This document shows, piece after piece, positions 17,602-26,851 of a stretch of 64,000 nt of DNA. Position numbers and translations under genes: made by a program. The number at the start of each line of letters is the position of its first letter. The stretch's first letter is position 1. Where the stretch lies: assembly GCF_019021925.1 (NCBI RefSeq), contig NZ_CP058990.1:2072001-2136000 (forward strand), given 5' to 3'. Source of the stretch: Cellulophaga sp. HaHaR_3_176. Lineage in GTDB: Bacteria; Bacteroidota; Bacteroidia; Flavobacteriales; Flavobacteriaceae. The notes below the pieces were generated by a model. It worked only from the letters and a program-made list of their open reading frames with translations. It had not been told where the DNA came from and made no database searches.

Positions 17602-18852
17602 TTATACTAAATATTGAAACAAATCAGGCTTATCATTTATATAATCTCCAAAGAAGTTATTAGCTTTCATACGCTCCATTAAAGGTTTTAAATCCTCTGC
17701 ATTTTTCAACTCAATACCTACTACTGCTGGTGCATTTTCTTTACTTGATTTTTTTGAATATTCAAAATGTGTGATATCATCATTAGGACCCAAAATATCA
17801 ACTACAAACTCTTTTAAAGCTCCTGGACGTTGCGGGAAACGAACAATGAAATAATGTTTTAAATTACCATAAAGCAATGCTCTTTCTTTTATTTCGGCTG
17901 TTCTTGTAATATCATTATTGCTACCACTTACAATACACACAACATTTTTACCTTTAATTTTGTCTGCATATTGATCTAAAGCAGCAAGTGTTAAAGCTCC
18001 TGCTGGCTCTACTACAATTGCATCTCTATTATATAAATCTAATATCGTTTGGCAAACTTTCCCTTCCGGAACAGTTATGACATCACTTAAATACTCTTGG
18101 CAAATTTTAAAGGTTAAATCACCTACTTTTTGAACTGCAGCGCCATCTACAAATTTATCTATTTGTTCAAGCTCTATATTTTTCCCTTCTGCTATAGAGT
18201 TTTTCATAGAAGGTGCACCTAATGGCTCTACTCCTATTATTTTTGTATCGGGAGAAAGTGACTTAAAAACAGCGCATAAGCCTGAAGCTAAACCACCACC
18301 ACCAATAGCTACAAATACATAATCTATAGGTGTTATTGTTTGCTCTAATATTTCTAAACCAACAGTACCTTGCCCTTCAATGGTTTTTGGATCATCAAAA
18401 GGATGAACAAATACTTTATTATTCTCTGTACAGTTTTTTATTGCAGCTTTAGAAGAGTCGTCAAAAGTATCGCCTACTAAAACTATGGTTACCCATTCTC
18501 CACCAAACAATTGTGTTTGTTCTACTTTTTGTTTTGGAGTTACAGATGGCATGTAAATAGTACCTTTTATACTCAAGTGATTACATGCAAATGCAACACC
18601 TTGAGCATGGTTACCTGCACTAGCACAAACTACTCCCCTTTTCCTTTCTACATCTGTTAAAGAGCTTATTTTATTGTAAGCGCCTCTAATTTTATACGAA
18701 CGAACTCTATGCAGATCCTCTCTTTTTAGAAGAATATTCGCATTAAATTGTTTTGAATATCTAATGCTTTCAAAAAGTGGCATAACTGCCGCTACCTCTC
18801 TAATAGTTATAGCAGCTTTACGTATATCATCAATGTTTGGGAAATAACTCAT
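17602..18852 (-). CDS. ilvA: Threonine ammonia-lyase (threonine dehydratase)
   Basis: The enzyme deaminates threonine to 2-oxobutanoate, the entry to isoleucine synthesis. The pyridoxal phosphate lysine is Lys54 in RSYKIRGAYNK, and the phosphate-binding glycine loop IGGGGLASG is near residue 187. The last 80 residues form an ACT-like regulatory domain (FIVRFPQRPGALKEFV), so feedback control by isoleucine is likely. At 416 residues it has one ACT-like unit rather than the two of E. coli IlvA. It is the last gene of the ilv operon but lies behind a hairpin with a T-run at 18867-18900, which may reduce its transcription relative to the genes before it. Confidence 0.93.
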   Translation of the reverse strand: MSYFPNIDDIRKAAITIREVAAVMPLFESIRYSKQFNANILLKREDLHRVRSYKIRGAYNKISSLTDVERKRGVVCASAGNHAQGVAFACNHLSIKGTIYMPSVTPKQKVEQTQLFGGEWVTIVLVGDTFDDSSKAAIKNCTENNKVFVHPFDDPKTIEGQGTVGLEILEQTITPIDYVFVAIGGGGLASGLCAVFKSLSPDTKIIGVEPLGAPSMKNSIAEGKNIELEQIDKFVDGAAVQKVGDLTFKICQEYLSDVITVPEGKVCQTILDLYNRDAIVVEPAGALTLAALDQYADKIKGKNVVCIVSGSNNDITRTAEIKERALLYGNLKHYFIVRFPQRPGALKEFVVDILGPNDDITHFEYSKKSSKENAPAVVGIELKNAEDLKPLMERMKANNFFGDYINDKPDLFQYLV

Positions 18853-18866
18853 CGTGTAAAAATAAA

Positions 18867-18900
18867 AAACCTGTCAGGTTTAAAAAAACTTGACAGGTTT
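18867..18900 (-). terminator. Terminator-like hairpin between ilvC and ilvA
   Basis: On the minus strand AAACCTGTCA pairs with TGACAGGTTT (arms 18891-18900 and 18867-18876). A T-rich run follows immediately, ending about 14 bases before the ilvA start codon. The hairpin lies between two co-oriented ilv genes 71 bases apart, so ilvA depends on read-through or on a separate start. Confidence 0.65.
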
Positions 18901-18923
18901 AAAAAAAATTATAGTCTAAATAT

Positions 18924-20393
18924 TTATACTATTGGTTTCATTGCTGTCATTGAAGCTCTTAATCTAGCTCCAACAATTTCAACTGGATGCTCTCTTAATG
19001 CTTTGTTTACACTAATTAACTTAGCGTTATCTACACCATTACCTTCACCGAATTTTTTACCGATAACATCTGTATCAATGTTTTTCATAAAATCAGCTAA
19101 TAAAGGCTTACAAGCATGATCAAATAAGTAACAACCATACTCAGCAGTATCAGAAATAACACGGTTCATTTCAAATAACTTTTTACGTGCGATTGTATTT
19201 GCTATTAATGGCGTTTCATGTAAAGACTCGTAGTAAGCAGATTCTGCAATAATACCAGACTCTGTCATTGCTTCGAAAGCTAACTCAACACCAGCTCTTA
19301 CCATAGCTACCATTAATACACCATTGTCATAAAATTCTTGCTCAGAAATTTTATCACTTCCTGCAGGAGTTTTTTCAAAAGCAGTTTCTCCAGTCGCTGC
19401 TCTCCAAGTCAATAGGTTTTTATCATCATTAGCCCAATCTTCCATCATTGTTTTAGAAAATTCACCTTGAATAATGTCATCCATATGTTTTTGAAATAAT
19501 GGACGCATGATTTCTTTTAATTCTTCTGATAATTCAAAAGCTTTAATTTTTGCTGGGTTAGACAAACGATCCATCATATGCGTGATACCACCATATTTTA
19601 ATCCTTCTGTAACAGTTTCCCAACCGTATTGGATTAATCTAGAAGCATATCCTGCATCAATTCCTTTTTCGACCATTTTGTCGAAACATAAAATAGATCC
19701 TGTTTGTAACAAACCACATAAAATAGTTTGCTCACCCATTAAATCTGATTTTACCTCAGCAACAAATGAAGATTCTAAAACACCTGCTCTATCGCCACCT
19801 GTAGCTACAGCATAAGCTTTAGCCTCTGCAAATCCTTTTCCTTGTGGATCATTATCAGGATGTACTGCAATTAATGTAGGTACACCAAAACCTCTTTTAT
19901 ATTCTTCACGAACTTCAGAACCTGGACATTTAGGAGCAACCATGATTACCGTTAAGTCTTCACGAATTTGCATTCCTTCTTCTACAATATTAAAACCATG
20001 AGAGTAAGATAATGTAGCTCCTTTTTTCATCAAAGGCATAATAGCCTTTACTACACTTGTGTGTTGCTTATCTGGAGTTAAATTGATTACTAAATCTGCA
20101 GTAGGAACCAACTCTTCGTAAGTACCAACATTAAATCCGTTTTCAGATGCATTTTTAAATGATTGTCTTTTTTCTTTGATAGCTGCTTCACGCAATGTGT
20201 AAGAAATATCAAGACCTGAATCACGCATGTTTAAACCTTGGTTTAAACCTTGAGCACCACAGCCAACAATAACTATTTTTTTCCCTTTCAAAGCGGATAC
20301 ACCTTCAGAAAATTCACTTGTGTCCATGAATCTACATTTCCCTAATTGGGTCAATTGCTCTCTTAATGATAGTGTATTGAAATAATTTGCCAT
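18924..20393 (-). CDS. ilvC: Ketol-acid reductoisomerase, long (class II) form
   Basis: It isomerises and reduces acetolactate or acetohydroxybutyrate with NADPH, the second common step of valine and isoleucine synthesis. The Rossmann fingerprint [20 protein letters not shown] lies at about residues 41-60. [17 protein letters not shown] at about 155, and [15 protein letters not shown], with metal-binding Asp and Glu, follow. The length of 489 residues shows the duplicated C-terminal domain of the class II, E. coli-like enzyme rather than the 330-residue class I form. It lies 34 bases after ilvN in the operon. Confidence 0.95.
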   Translation of the reverse strand: MANYFNTLSLREQLTQLGKCRFMDTSEFSEGVSALKGKKIVIVGCGAQGLNQGLNMRDSGLDISYTLREAAIKEKRQSFKNASENGFNVGTYEELVPTADLVINLTPDKQHTSVVKAIMPLMKKGATLSYSHGFNIVEEGMQIREDLTVIMVAPKCPGSEVREEYKRGFGVPTLIAVHPDNDPQGKGFAEAKAYAVATGGDRAGVLESSFVAEVKSDLMGEQTILCGLLQTGSILCFDKMVEKGIDAGYASRLIQYGWETVTEGLKYGGITHMMDRLSNPAKIKAFELSEELKEIMRPLFQKHMDDIIQGEFSKTMMEDWANDDKNLLTWRAATGETAFEKTPAGSDKISEQEFYDNGVLMVAMVRAGVELAFEAMTESGIIAESAYYESLHETPLIANTIARKKLFEMNRVISDTAEYGCYLFDHACKPLLADFMKNIDTDVIGKKFGEGNGVDNAKLISVNKALREHPVEIVGARLRASMTAMKPIV

Positions 20394-20427
20394 TTTCTAA
20401 ACTCGTTTATTAAATTTAATTGTTTTT

Positions 20428-20952
20428 TTATTTTTGAAACTTTGCTAATAATGCCGAAATAGGCATTTCCTCTTTACTTACCGCTATTCTTCCAGAACGT
20501 ACAAATTGCATAATTCCGTAAGGTAATAGTTGATTGTACATTTCATCTATTTCATGTTTTCTTCCTGTTTTTGCTAAAACAAAGAAATCTCTTGAAACTG
20601 TGACGATTGTTGCGTTACAATCTTTTATAATATTCTGAATATTTCTTTCATCAAAAAGTAAGCTAGAGTTTATCTTAAACAAAACAGACTCTTGATAAAT
20701 AGTTTCATCATCAATATGGTAATATGCTTTTATAACCTCTATCTGTTTTTCAATCTGACCTACAATTTTACGCGCAACTTCTTCTTCTGTAAAAACTACT
20801 ACCGTAAATTTAGAAACATCTTCAATTTCTGATTTTGAAACATTTAAGCTTTCAATATTTATATGTCTTTTTAAAAAGATACCAGAAATTCTATTTAATA
20901 ATCCAACATTATTCTCTGAATAAACGGATATTGTGAACCACTTTTTTTCCAT
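20428..20952 (-). CDS. ilvN: Acetolactate synthase small (regulatory) subunit
   Basis: This 174-residue subunit carries an N-terminal ACT domain: FTISVYSENNVGLLNRISGIFLKRH, written here in parts as VGLLNRISGIF (about residues 16-26) and INIESLNVSKSE. A C-terminal ALS_ss_C-like region follows, ending AVSKEEMPISALLAKF. It binds valine and activates and feedback-inhibits the catalytic subunit. The gene is separated from ilvB by an inserted methyltransferase gene, whereas ilvB and ilvN are normally adjacent. No abnormal residues are seen. Confidence 0.92.
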   Translation of the reverse strand: MEKKWFTISVYSENNVGLLNRISGIFLKRHINIESLNVSKSEIEDVSKFTVVVFTEEEVARKIVGQIEKQIEVIKAYYHIDDETIYQESVLFKINSSLLFDERNIQNIIKDCNATIVTVSRDFFVLAKTGRKHEIDEMYNQLLPYGIMQFVRSGRIAVSKEEMPISALLAKFQK

Positions 20953-21007
20953 TATACTTAATTCTTAATCATACAAAACATCGAATATTAAAAACGATGC
21001 CTATTTT

Positions 21008-21589
21008 TTACGCTACCCTAGTAGCTATAATTAAACCTGTTGACCAATTCATCTTAGTCAAGCTAAAATCTTTTCTTTTCTCTAAATAAGCTATCAAGCC
21101 ATCTACATTATCAGAATGTCCTTCTGGCCAGTTTGGCTGTTCAGTCATATCATCGATAATATAAAAACCACCTACCTTTACTAGTTTTAAAACCTCATCA
21201 ATTTCGCTGTACTTACCTGGCCATGCATCTGCAAAAACTAAATCGAATTTACCCTGTTTATAATTTTTTAACCAAATACTACCATCTTCACAAACTAGTT
21301 GAAGTCGTTTATCATCTTTAAAAAAATCTTTTGCAATAGCTATAAGCTCTTCATCATTATCAACCGAAATCATAGTCGACTCAGAATCCATGCCATCTAA
21401 CATCCATGCTAAAGACAGCCCTATTCCTGTACCTAATTCTAAAATAGAAGCTGCAGGTTTAGAAGCTACTAAGGTTTTTAATAAGCTCCCAACATACAAA
21501 TCAGAAGGCATTGTAAAACCAATCGCTTTAGACTTATCTTCTATTTTAGATAGAATTTCAGGCTTATTTGTAAAGATGTTATCGTTCAT
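21008..21589 (-). CDS. Class I SAM-dependent O-methyltransferase-like protein inside the ilv operon
   Basis: The 193-residue protein has the S-adenosylmethionine-binding motif ILELGTGIGLSLAWM at about residues 40-54, ISVDNDEE as motif II, and FDLVFADAWPGKYSEID as the post-II acidic region. It then has LVKVGGFYIIDDM, the arrangement of caffeoyl-CoA/catechol O-methyltransferase relatives. It starts three bases after the ilvB stop and precedes ilvN by 55 bases, so it is an integral member of the operon. No methylation step exists in branched-chain amino acid synthesis, so the role is unknown. The substrate cannot be inferred from the sequence. Confidence 0.8.
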   Translation of the reverse strand: MNDNIFTNKPEILSKIEDKSKAIGFTMPSDLYVGSLLKTLVASKPAASILELGTGIGLSLAWMLDGMDSESTMISVDNDEELIAIAKDFFKDDKRLQLVCEDGSIWLKNYKQGKFDLVFADAWPGKYSEIDEVLKLVKVGGFYIIDDMTEQPNWPEGHSDNVDGLIAYLEKRKDFSLTKMNWSTGLIIATRVA

Positions 21590-21592
21590 GGT

Positions 21593-23332
21593 TTATTTCA
21601 ATCTCATGTCTGATACCGATGCTCCTGTTGGAATCATAGGAAACACATTATGTTCTTTCTCTACTTTTACTTCTAAGAAATAAGGCTCATCAGAAGCTAT
21701 CATTTCTTGTATGGTAGCTTTTAAATCTTTTCTTTCGCTAATACGAGTTGCTTTAATGCTATAACCTTCTGCTATTTTCACAAAATCAGGATTTACCATT
21801 ACTGTTGATGCATACCTTTTTTCGAAAAATAATTCTTGCCACTGGCGAACCATCCCTAAGTGATCGTTATTTAGCACAACTATTTTAACGGGTAATTTAT
21901 GCTGAAAGATTACACCTAATTCTTGTATCGTCATTTGGTAACCACCATCGCCAATAATGGCAACAACTTCTCTATCCATCGCTCCCATTTTAGCACCTAT
22001 AGCTGCTGGCAAAGCAAAACCCATTGTACCTAAACCGCCAGAAGTAACATTACTTTTTGTCTGGTTAAATTTAGCATACCTACAAGCTACCATTTGATGT
22101 TGACCTACATCGGTAACAATAATAGCACTATTTTTAGAAGCAATATTTATTTCTTCAATAACCTCAGCCATTGTCAACCCTTCTTTCGTAGGGTGTAAAT
22201 CGTTTTTGATTACTTCGTTGTATTCTATTTCGTATTTCTTTTTAAACTCATTATGCCAGGCCTCATGACTATTTTTACTAATCAACGGCAATAACATTTG
22301 TAATGTTTCTTTAGAGTTTCCTAAAACAGCTACATCAGATTTTACATTTTTATTAATCTCAGCAGGATCTATTTCAAAATGAATAACTTTTGCTTGCTTA
22401 GCATAGGTTTCTAAATTACCTGTAACACGGTCATCAAAACGCATTCCGATTGCAATTAATAAATCGCATTCGTTGGTTAATAAATTTGGACCATAGTTAC
22501 CATGCATACCTACCATACCTACATTTAAAGGATGTTCTGTATCCATTGCAGAAAGTCCTAAAATGGTCCAAGCTGCAGGTATACCTGCTTTTTCTACCAA
22601 CTCTTTTAATTCTTTTTCTGCTTGACCTAAAATAACGCCTTGTCCAAAAACAATCATTGGTTTTTTTGCTGCGTTTATTAAAGTTGCTGCCTCTTCTACT
22701 TTTGTTACATCAACTTTAGGAAATGGATTATAACTACGAACACCTTTGCATTTTTCATAAGAAAAATCAAACTCTTCAAACTGAGCGTCCTTAGTAATAT
22801 CAATTAAAACTGGACCTGGACGACCTGATTTAGCAATAAAGAAAGCTTTTGCTAAAATTTTAGGTATTTCTGATGCCTTTGTTATTTGGTAATTCCATTT
22901 TGTTACGGGAGTAGAAATACCAACAATATCGGTTTCTTGAAAAGCATCTGAACCTAATAAATGACTACCTACTTGGCCTGTAATACAAACCATAGGTGTA
23001 GAATCTATTTGGGCATCTGCCAAACCTGTTACTAAATTTGTAGCTCCTGGGCCCGATGTTGCAATAGCAACACCAACTCTACCAGATACACGAGCATAAC
23101 CTTGTGCAGCATGTGTTGCACCTTGTTCATGACGTGTTAATATATGTGTTAGTTTATCTTGAAATTTATATAATTCATCGTAAACTGGCATTATGGCTCC
23201 ACCTGGATAACCATAAATCAAATCGACATCTTCAGCTAATAAACAATGTATTATTGCTTCTGCTCCTGTAATTTTCATACTGGTATCCTGGCCTTCTGCC
23301 TTCTTTTTATTTTTTAATGTATCTGTAGCCAT
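21593..23332 (-). CDS. ilvB: Acetolactate synthase large (catalytic) subunit
   Basis: It condenses pyruvate with pyruvate or 2-oxobutanoate using thiamine diphosphate. The N-terminal domain has YGYPGGAIMPVYDEL and the cofactor-activating Glu69 in RHEQGATHAAQGYAR. The C-terminal domain has the thiamine diphosphate/magnesium motif IIGDGGYQM, closed by NNDHLGMVRQW. A central FAD-binding region, as expected for anabolic acetohydroxyacid synthases, lies between them (RFDDRVTGN). Length (579) is normal. It is the second gene of the ilv operon, 47 bases after ilvD. Confidence 0.95.
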   Translation of the reverse strand: MATDTLKNKKKAEGQDTSMKITGAEAIIHCLLAEDVDLIYGYPGGAIMPVYDELYKFQDKLTHILTRHEQGATHAAQGYARVSGRVGVAIATSGPGATNLVTGLADAQIDSTPMVCITGQVGSHLLGSDAFQETDIVGISTPVTKWNYQITKASEIPKILAKAFFIAKSGRPGPVLIDITKDAQFEEFDFSYEKCKGVRSYNPFPKVDVTKVEEAATLINAAKKPMIVFGQGVILGQAEKELKELVEKAGIPAAWTILGLSAMDTEHPLNVGMVGMHGNYGPNLLTNECDLLIAIGMRFDDRVTGNLETYAKQAKVIHFEIDPAEINKNVKSDVAVLGNSKETLQMLLPLISKNSHEAWHNEFKKKYEIEYNEVIKNDLHPTKEGLTMAEVIEEINIASKNSAIIVTDVGQHQMVACRYAKFNQTKSNVTSGGLGTMGFALPAAIGAKMGAMDREVVAIIGDGGYQMTIQELGVIFQHKLPVKIVVLNNDHLGMVRQWQELFFEKRYASTVMVNPDFVKIAEGYSIKATRISERKDLKATIQEMIASDEPYFLEVKVEKEHNVFPMIPTGASVSDMRLK

Positions 23333-23379
23333 TCTCTTAATATTGAGATTTCCGATGTACGGAAATGATAAAAATCTAT

Positions 23380-25056
23380 TTAAAACTCATCTGTAACACA
23401 ACCTTGTGAAGCCGACGAGACCGAACGTGCATATTTGTAAAGCACTCCTTTTTTAAATTTTAAAGCAGGTTCTACCCACGCTTCTTTACGCTTTGCTAAC
23501 TCATCTGCAGTTACATCTACATTTATAGCATTTGTTTCTGCATCAATCGTTATAATATCACCATCTTTTACAAGGGCAATTGTACCACCATCTTGTGCTT
23601 CAGGCGAAATATGACCTACTACAAAACCATGTGTACCTCCTGAAAAACGACCATCTGTAATTAATGCTACTTCTTTACCTAAACCTGCACCCATAATAGC
23701 TGCTGTTGGTTTTAGCATTTCTGGCATTCCAGGACCGCCTTTAGGACCTTCGTAACGGATTACAACAACATCTCCTTTTTTAACCTTACCATCGCGAATA
23801 CCATCATTAGCATCATATTCACTATTAAAAACTTTTGCTGTTCCTTTAAATAACAAACCTTCTTTACCCGTAATTTTTGCTACAGAACCATTTTCAGCTA
23901 AATTTCCGTAAAGCATACGTAAATGACCTGTACTTTTTATAGGGTTATCTAATGGACGAATTACATCTTGCCCTTCTTCCATATCAGGTACATCAGCTAA
24001 GTTTTCTGCTAAAGTTTTACCTGTAACAGTTAAACAATCGCCATGTAATAAACCATTTTGTAATAAATACTTTAATACTGCTGGAATACCACCTATACGG
24101 TGTACATCTTCCATTAAGTATTTACCACTAGGTTTTAAATCTGCTATAAATGGTGTAGTATCACTAATATGTTGAAAATCTTGTAATGTAAATTCAATAT
24201 CAGCAGCTCTTGCAATTGCTAAAAAGTGAAGCACTGCATTTGTAGAACCTCCCATTATGGTAACTAAACGAATTGCATTTTCTAATGATTTCCGTGTTAC
24301 TATATCTAAAGGCTTAATATCGTTTTCAAGTAGGTAAAACATTCTTTTACCTGCCTCTATACATTCTACTTCTTTATCTTTACTTATGGCTGGGTTTGAT
24401 GAATTGTAAGGTAACGACATACCTAATGCTTCAATTGCTGAAGCCATAGTATTTGCCGTGTACATACCACCACAAGCACCTGCTCCTGGAATAGATTTTT
24501 TTATAATACACTGAAAGTCTTCTTCTTTCATTGTACCTGCTACTTTTTCTCCCCATGCTTCAAAAGCAGATACTACATCTAGTTTTTTATCATTATGACA
24601 ACCAGAAGCAATTGTACCACCATATACTAAAATAGAAGGTCTGTTTAAACGTAGCATAGCCATTAAAGCTCCAGGCATATTTTTATCACAACCAACTACA
24701 GTCACTAAACCATCGTAAGACATACCTTGTACTACAGTTTCCATAGAATCTGCAATAATATCTCTTGATGGTAAAGAAAAACGCATCCCTGGTGTTCCCA
24801 TAGAAATACCATCACTAACACCTATTGTATTAAAAATAAGACCGACTGATGCCTGTGAATTAACACCTTCTTTGACCAATTTAGCCAAATCATTTAAATG
24901 CATATTACATGGGTTACCTTCGTAACCTGTACTAGCTACACCGATAATAGGTTTTTCGAAATCTTCATCTTTAAAACCTATTCCGTACAACATTGCTTGT
25001 GCTGCAGGTTGTGTTGGATCTTGAGTGACGTTTTTACTATATTTATTTAATTCCAT
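23380..25056 (-). CDS. ilvD: Dihydroxy-acid dehydratase
   Basis: The enzyme dehydrates 2,3-dihydroxy acids to 2-oxo acids in valine and isoleucine synthesis and needs an iron-sulfur cluster. Signatures are [16 protein letters not shown] at about residues 123-138, [13 protein letters not shown] at about 194, and the C-terminal [21 protein letters not shown]. The cysteines of the cluster site (near residues 50, 123 and 196) are present. It is the first structural gene of the operon. Its coding start lies about 240 bases downstream of the attenuator terminator. Confidence 0.95.
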   Translation of the reverse strand: MELNKYSKNVTQDPTQPAAQAMLYGIGFKDEDFEKPIIGVASTGYEGNPCNMHLNDLAKLVKEGVNSQASVGLIFNTIGVSDGISMGTPGMRFSLPSRDIIADSMETVVQGMSYDGLVTVVGCDKNMPGALMAMLRLNRPSILVYGGTIASGCHNDKKLDVVSAFEAWGEKVAGTMKEEDFQCIIKKSIPGAGACGGMYTANTMASAIEALGMSLPYNSSNPAISKDKEVECIEAGKRMFYLLENDIKPLDIVTRKSLENAIRLVTIMGGSTNAVLHFLAIARAADIEFTLQDFQHISDTTPFIADLKPSGKYLMEDVHRIGGIPAVLKYLLQNGLLHGDCLTVTGKTLAENLADVPDMEEGQDVIRPLDNPIKSTGHLRMLYGNLAENGSVAKITGKEGLLFKGTAKVFNSEYDANDGIRDGKVKKGDVVVIRYEGPKGGPGMPEMLKPTAAIMGAGLGKEVALITDGRFSGGTHGFVVGHISPEAQDGGTIALVKDGDIITIDAETNAINVDVTADELAKRKEAWVEPALKFKKGVLYKYARSVSSASQGCVTDEF

Positions 25057-25293
25057 TAAACTTATGCTTGTATATTTAAAATCTTCTCTGTGACATCTAT
25101 CTACTCAAAGATAATTGTTTATAATTCTCTATTTTTTTAACATTCTAAATTGGTTCAAATCCAATTTTATAATAATACACTTAAAAACCTAATAATCAAT
25201 AATTTAAATATCAATTTCATACCATATTCAATACTTTTAAAGTATTTTAAAAGGACATATTTATAATGATAAACTCATTCGTTTTAGATAAAA

Positions 25294-25383
25294 AAAAGAG
25301 CCTATATCGTTAATTGTGATACAGGCTCTTTTCTTAAAACAAAAAATATCTGCATCATCTCTTTTCTGAGACAATAGTGATGC
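25294..25383 (-). promoter_or_regulatory. ilv operon transcription attenuator
   Basis: Three alternative pairings are visible on the minus strand. (1:2) GCATCA inside the leader peptide (25383-25378) pairs with TGATGC (25357-25352), overlapping its stop. (2:3) TGATGCAG (25357-25350) pairs with CTGTATCA (25324-25317), eight pairs including one G-U. (3:4) The terminator arms 25332-25318 and 25308-25294 form a 15-bp stem with one G-U, then a T-run. Segments 2 and 3 cannot be in both structures, as in the enterobacterial ilv and leu attenuators. Ribosome stalling on Ile/Val codons would favour 2:3 and read-through. The pairings are seen; regulation is inferred. Confidence 0.8.
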
Positions 25384-25411
25384 TAATATTATTTAAAGTG
25401 CTATTTTTCAT
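25355..25411 (-). CDS. ilv leader peptide, 18 residues
   Basis: The ORF reads MKNSTLNNISITIVSEKR and ends with TGA at 25357-25355. It contains isoleucine codons at positions 9, 11 and 13, valine at 14, leucine at 6 and threonine at 5 and 12, clustered just before the stop. These are the amino acids made by, or feeding, the downstream ilvD-B-N-C-A operon. Its 3' half forms the first arm of the attenuator, and the stop codon lies in the second arm, the geometry needed for ribosome-mediated control. It is too short for ordinary gene finders. A chance ORF with this composition, position and overlap is unlikely. Confidence 0.75.
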   Translation of the reverse strand: MKNSTLNNISITIVSEKR

Positions 25412-25420
25412 TTTAAGGTT

Positions 25421-25453
25421 TAAAGATATATAATAACTTGATAAGAGCACAAT
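25421..25453 (-). promoter_or_regulatory. Candidate ilv operon promoter
   Basis: On the minus strand 25428-25421 reads TATCTTTA, one base from TAnnTTTG, and ATTG (25453-25450) lies 21 bases upstream as a possible -33 element. The predicted start would fall only a few bases before the leader-peptide ATG at 25411. The remaining part of the 426-bp gap (25057-25290) is AT-rich and shows nothing else. Confidence 0.35.
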
Positions 25454-25482
25454 CTGCCTCAACTTTTATTTAAATTTGACAC

Positions 25483-26850
25483 ATGAAAACAGTATTAAAC
25501 AATCAGCATATTTTTTTTGACACTCAGAAAACAAAAGATGTCAATTTTAGAATTTCATATCTTAAAAAATTACTGAATGAAATTATTGCAAAAGAAGATG
25601 TTATTTGTGATGCTCTATATCTAGATTTTAAAAAACCTAAATTCGAGACTTTAGCAAGCGAAACTCAATTTGTTATAGCGGAACTAAAGAGTCTTATCAA
25701 AAAAACGAAGTCTTGGGCTAAGCCAAAACGAGTTTCTTCGGCACTACTCAATTGGCCCTCATCTGATTACATATATAAAGAACCTTATGGTGCTGTTTTA
25801 ATTATTGCTCCTTGGAATTATCCTTTTCAATTAGCCATAGCACCATTGATTGGGGCAATTGCTGCAGGAAATACTGCTGTAATTAAACCTTCAGAAATAA
25901 CACCAAATACTTCTAAAATTATTTCTGAAATTATAAAAAATGTTTTCCCTGAAAATTATGTAACTGTAATACAAGGTGGTGTAGAGGTATCTGAAAAACT
26001 ATTAGCCGAAAATTGGGATTATATATTTTTTACAGGAAGTACTAAAGTTGGAAAAATAATTTATGAAAGTGCAGCAAAGCATTTAACCCCTGTTACATTA
26101 GAACTTGGAGGAAAAAACCCTACAATTGTAGATGAAACAGCCAATATAGCTGTAGCTGCAAAGCGCATTGTTTGGGGTAAATTTTTAAATGCAGGCCAGA
26201 CATGTATTGCTACCGATTATATATTAGCACACAACAACATTAAATTGAAACTTATTGGAGAGCTTAAAAAGGCTATTACAGCTTTTTATGGTGAAGATAT
26301 AGAACAGTCAAATGATTTTGCTAGAACTGTAAGCAAAAATCATTATAATGGTTTAGTTGACATGCTTAATGGTGAAAAAATACTTTTTGGAGGACAAAAA
26401 AATGATTCTGATAATTATCTTGCTCCTACTCTAGTTTATGAGCCAAAAGCGAATAGCAAATTAATGGAAGGAGAAATATTTGGCCCCATTTTGCCAATTA
26501 TTGGCTATGAAAAAGACGAAGAGATTCAGCAACATATTTCGCGCTATGGCAAACCATTAGCTACTTATGTTTTTAGTGAAGACAAATCTTTTCAAGATAA
26601 AATTATAGCTAACTATAGTTTTGGTGGTGGAGCTATAAATGATACTGTAATACATATAACGAATAAAAAATTACCTTTTGGTGGTGTTGGTAGTAGCGGT
26701 ATTGGTGCCTACCATGGGAAAACCTCTTTTGATTTATTCTCGCACTCTAAAAGTATCGTTAAAAAGGGAACTTGGATTGATATTCCTTTACGCTATGCGC
26801 CATACACAACGCCAATAAAATGGGTGAAAAAAATACAGAAATTATTTTAG
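25483..26850 (+). CDS. Aldehyde dehydrogenase family protein (class 3-like)
   Basis: This 455-residue NAD(P)-dependent dehydrogenase carries PWNYPFQLAIAPLIGAIAAGN (catalytic Asn region, about 106), TGSTKVGKII (cofactor loop), LELGGKNP (general-base Glu, about 207) and NAGQTCIATDY (catalytic Cys, about 241). The short N-terminus and C-terminal HSKSIVKKG region match the class 3 group that oxidises fatty or aromatic aldehydes. A TAAATTTG -7-like element at 25471-25478 lies only four bases before the ATG, so a near-leaderless transcript is possible. The gene stands alone, divergent from the ilv operon and convergent with pxpC. Confidence 0.88.
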   Translation: MKTVLNNQHIFFDTQKTKDVNFRISYLKKLLNEIIAKEDVICDALYLDFKKPKFETLASETQFVIAELKSLIKKTKSWAKPKRVSSALLNWPSSDYIYKEPYGAVLIIAPWNYPFQLAIAPLIGAIAAGNTAVIKPSEITPNTSKIISEIIKNVFPENYVTVIQGGVEVSEKLLAENWDYIFFTGSTKVGKIIYESAAKHLTPVTLELGGKNPTIVDETANIAVAAKRIVWGKFLNAGQTCIATDYILAHNNIKLKLIGELKKAITAFYGEDIEQSNDFARTVSKNHYNGLVDMLNGEKILFGGQKNDSDNYLAPTLVYEPKANSKLMEGEIFGPILPIIGYEKDEEIQQHISRYGKPLATYVFSEDKSFQDKIIANYSFGGGAINDTVIHITNKKLPFGGVGSSGIGAYHGKTSFDLFSHSKSIVKKGTWIDIPLRYAPYTTPIKWVKKIQKLF

Positions 26851-26851
26851 T

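Noticed and set aside
25057..25411. T-box riboswitch or regulatory protein site in the ilv leader
   Set aside because: No T-box or specifier-loop conserved sequence is seen; a leader peptide with alternative hairpins explains the structure.
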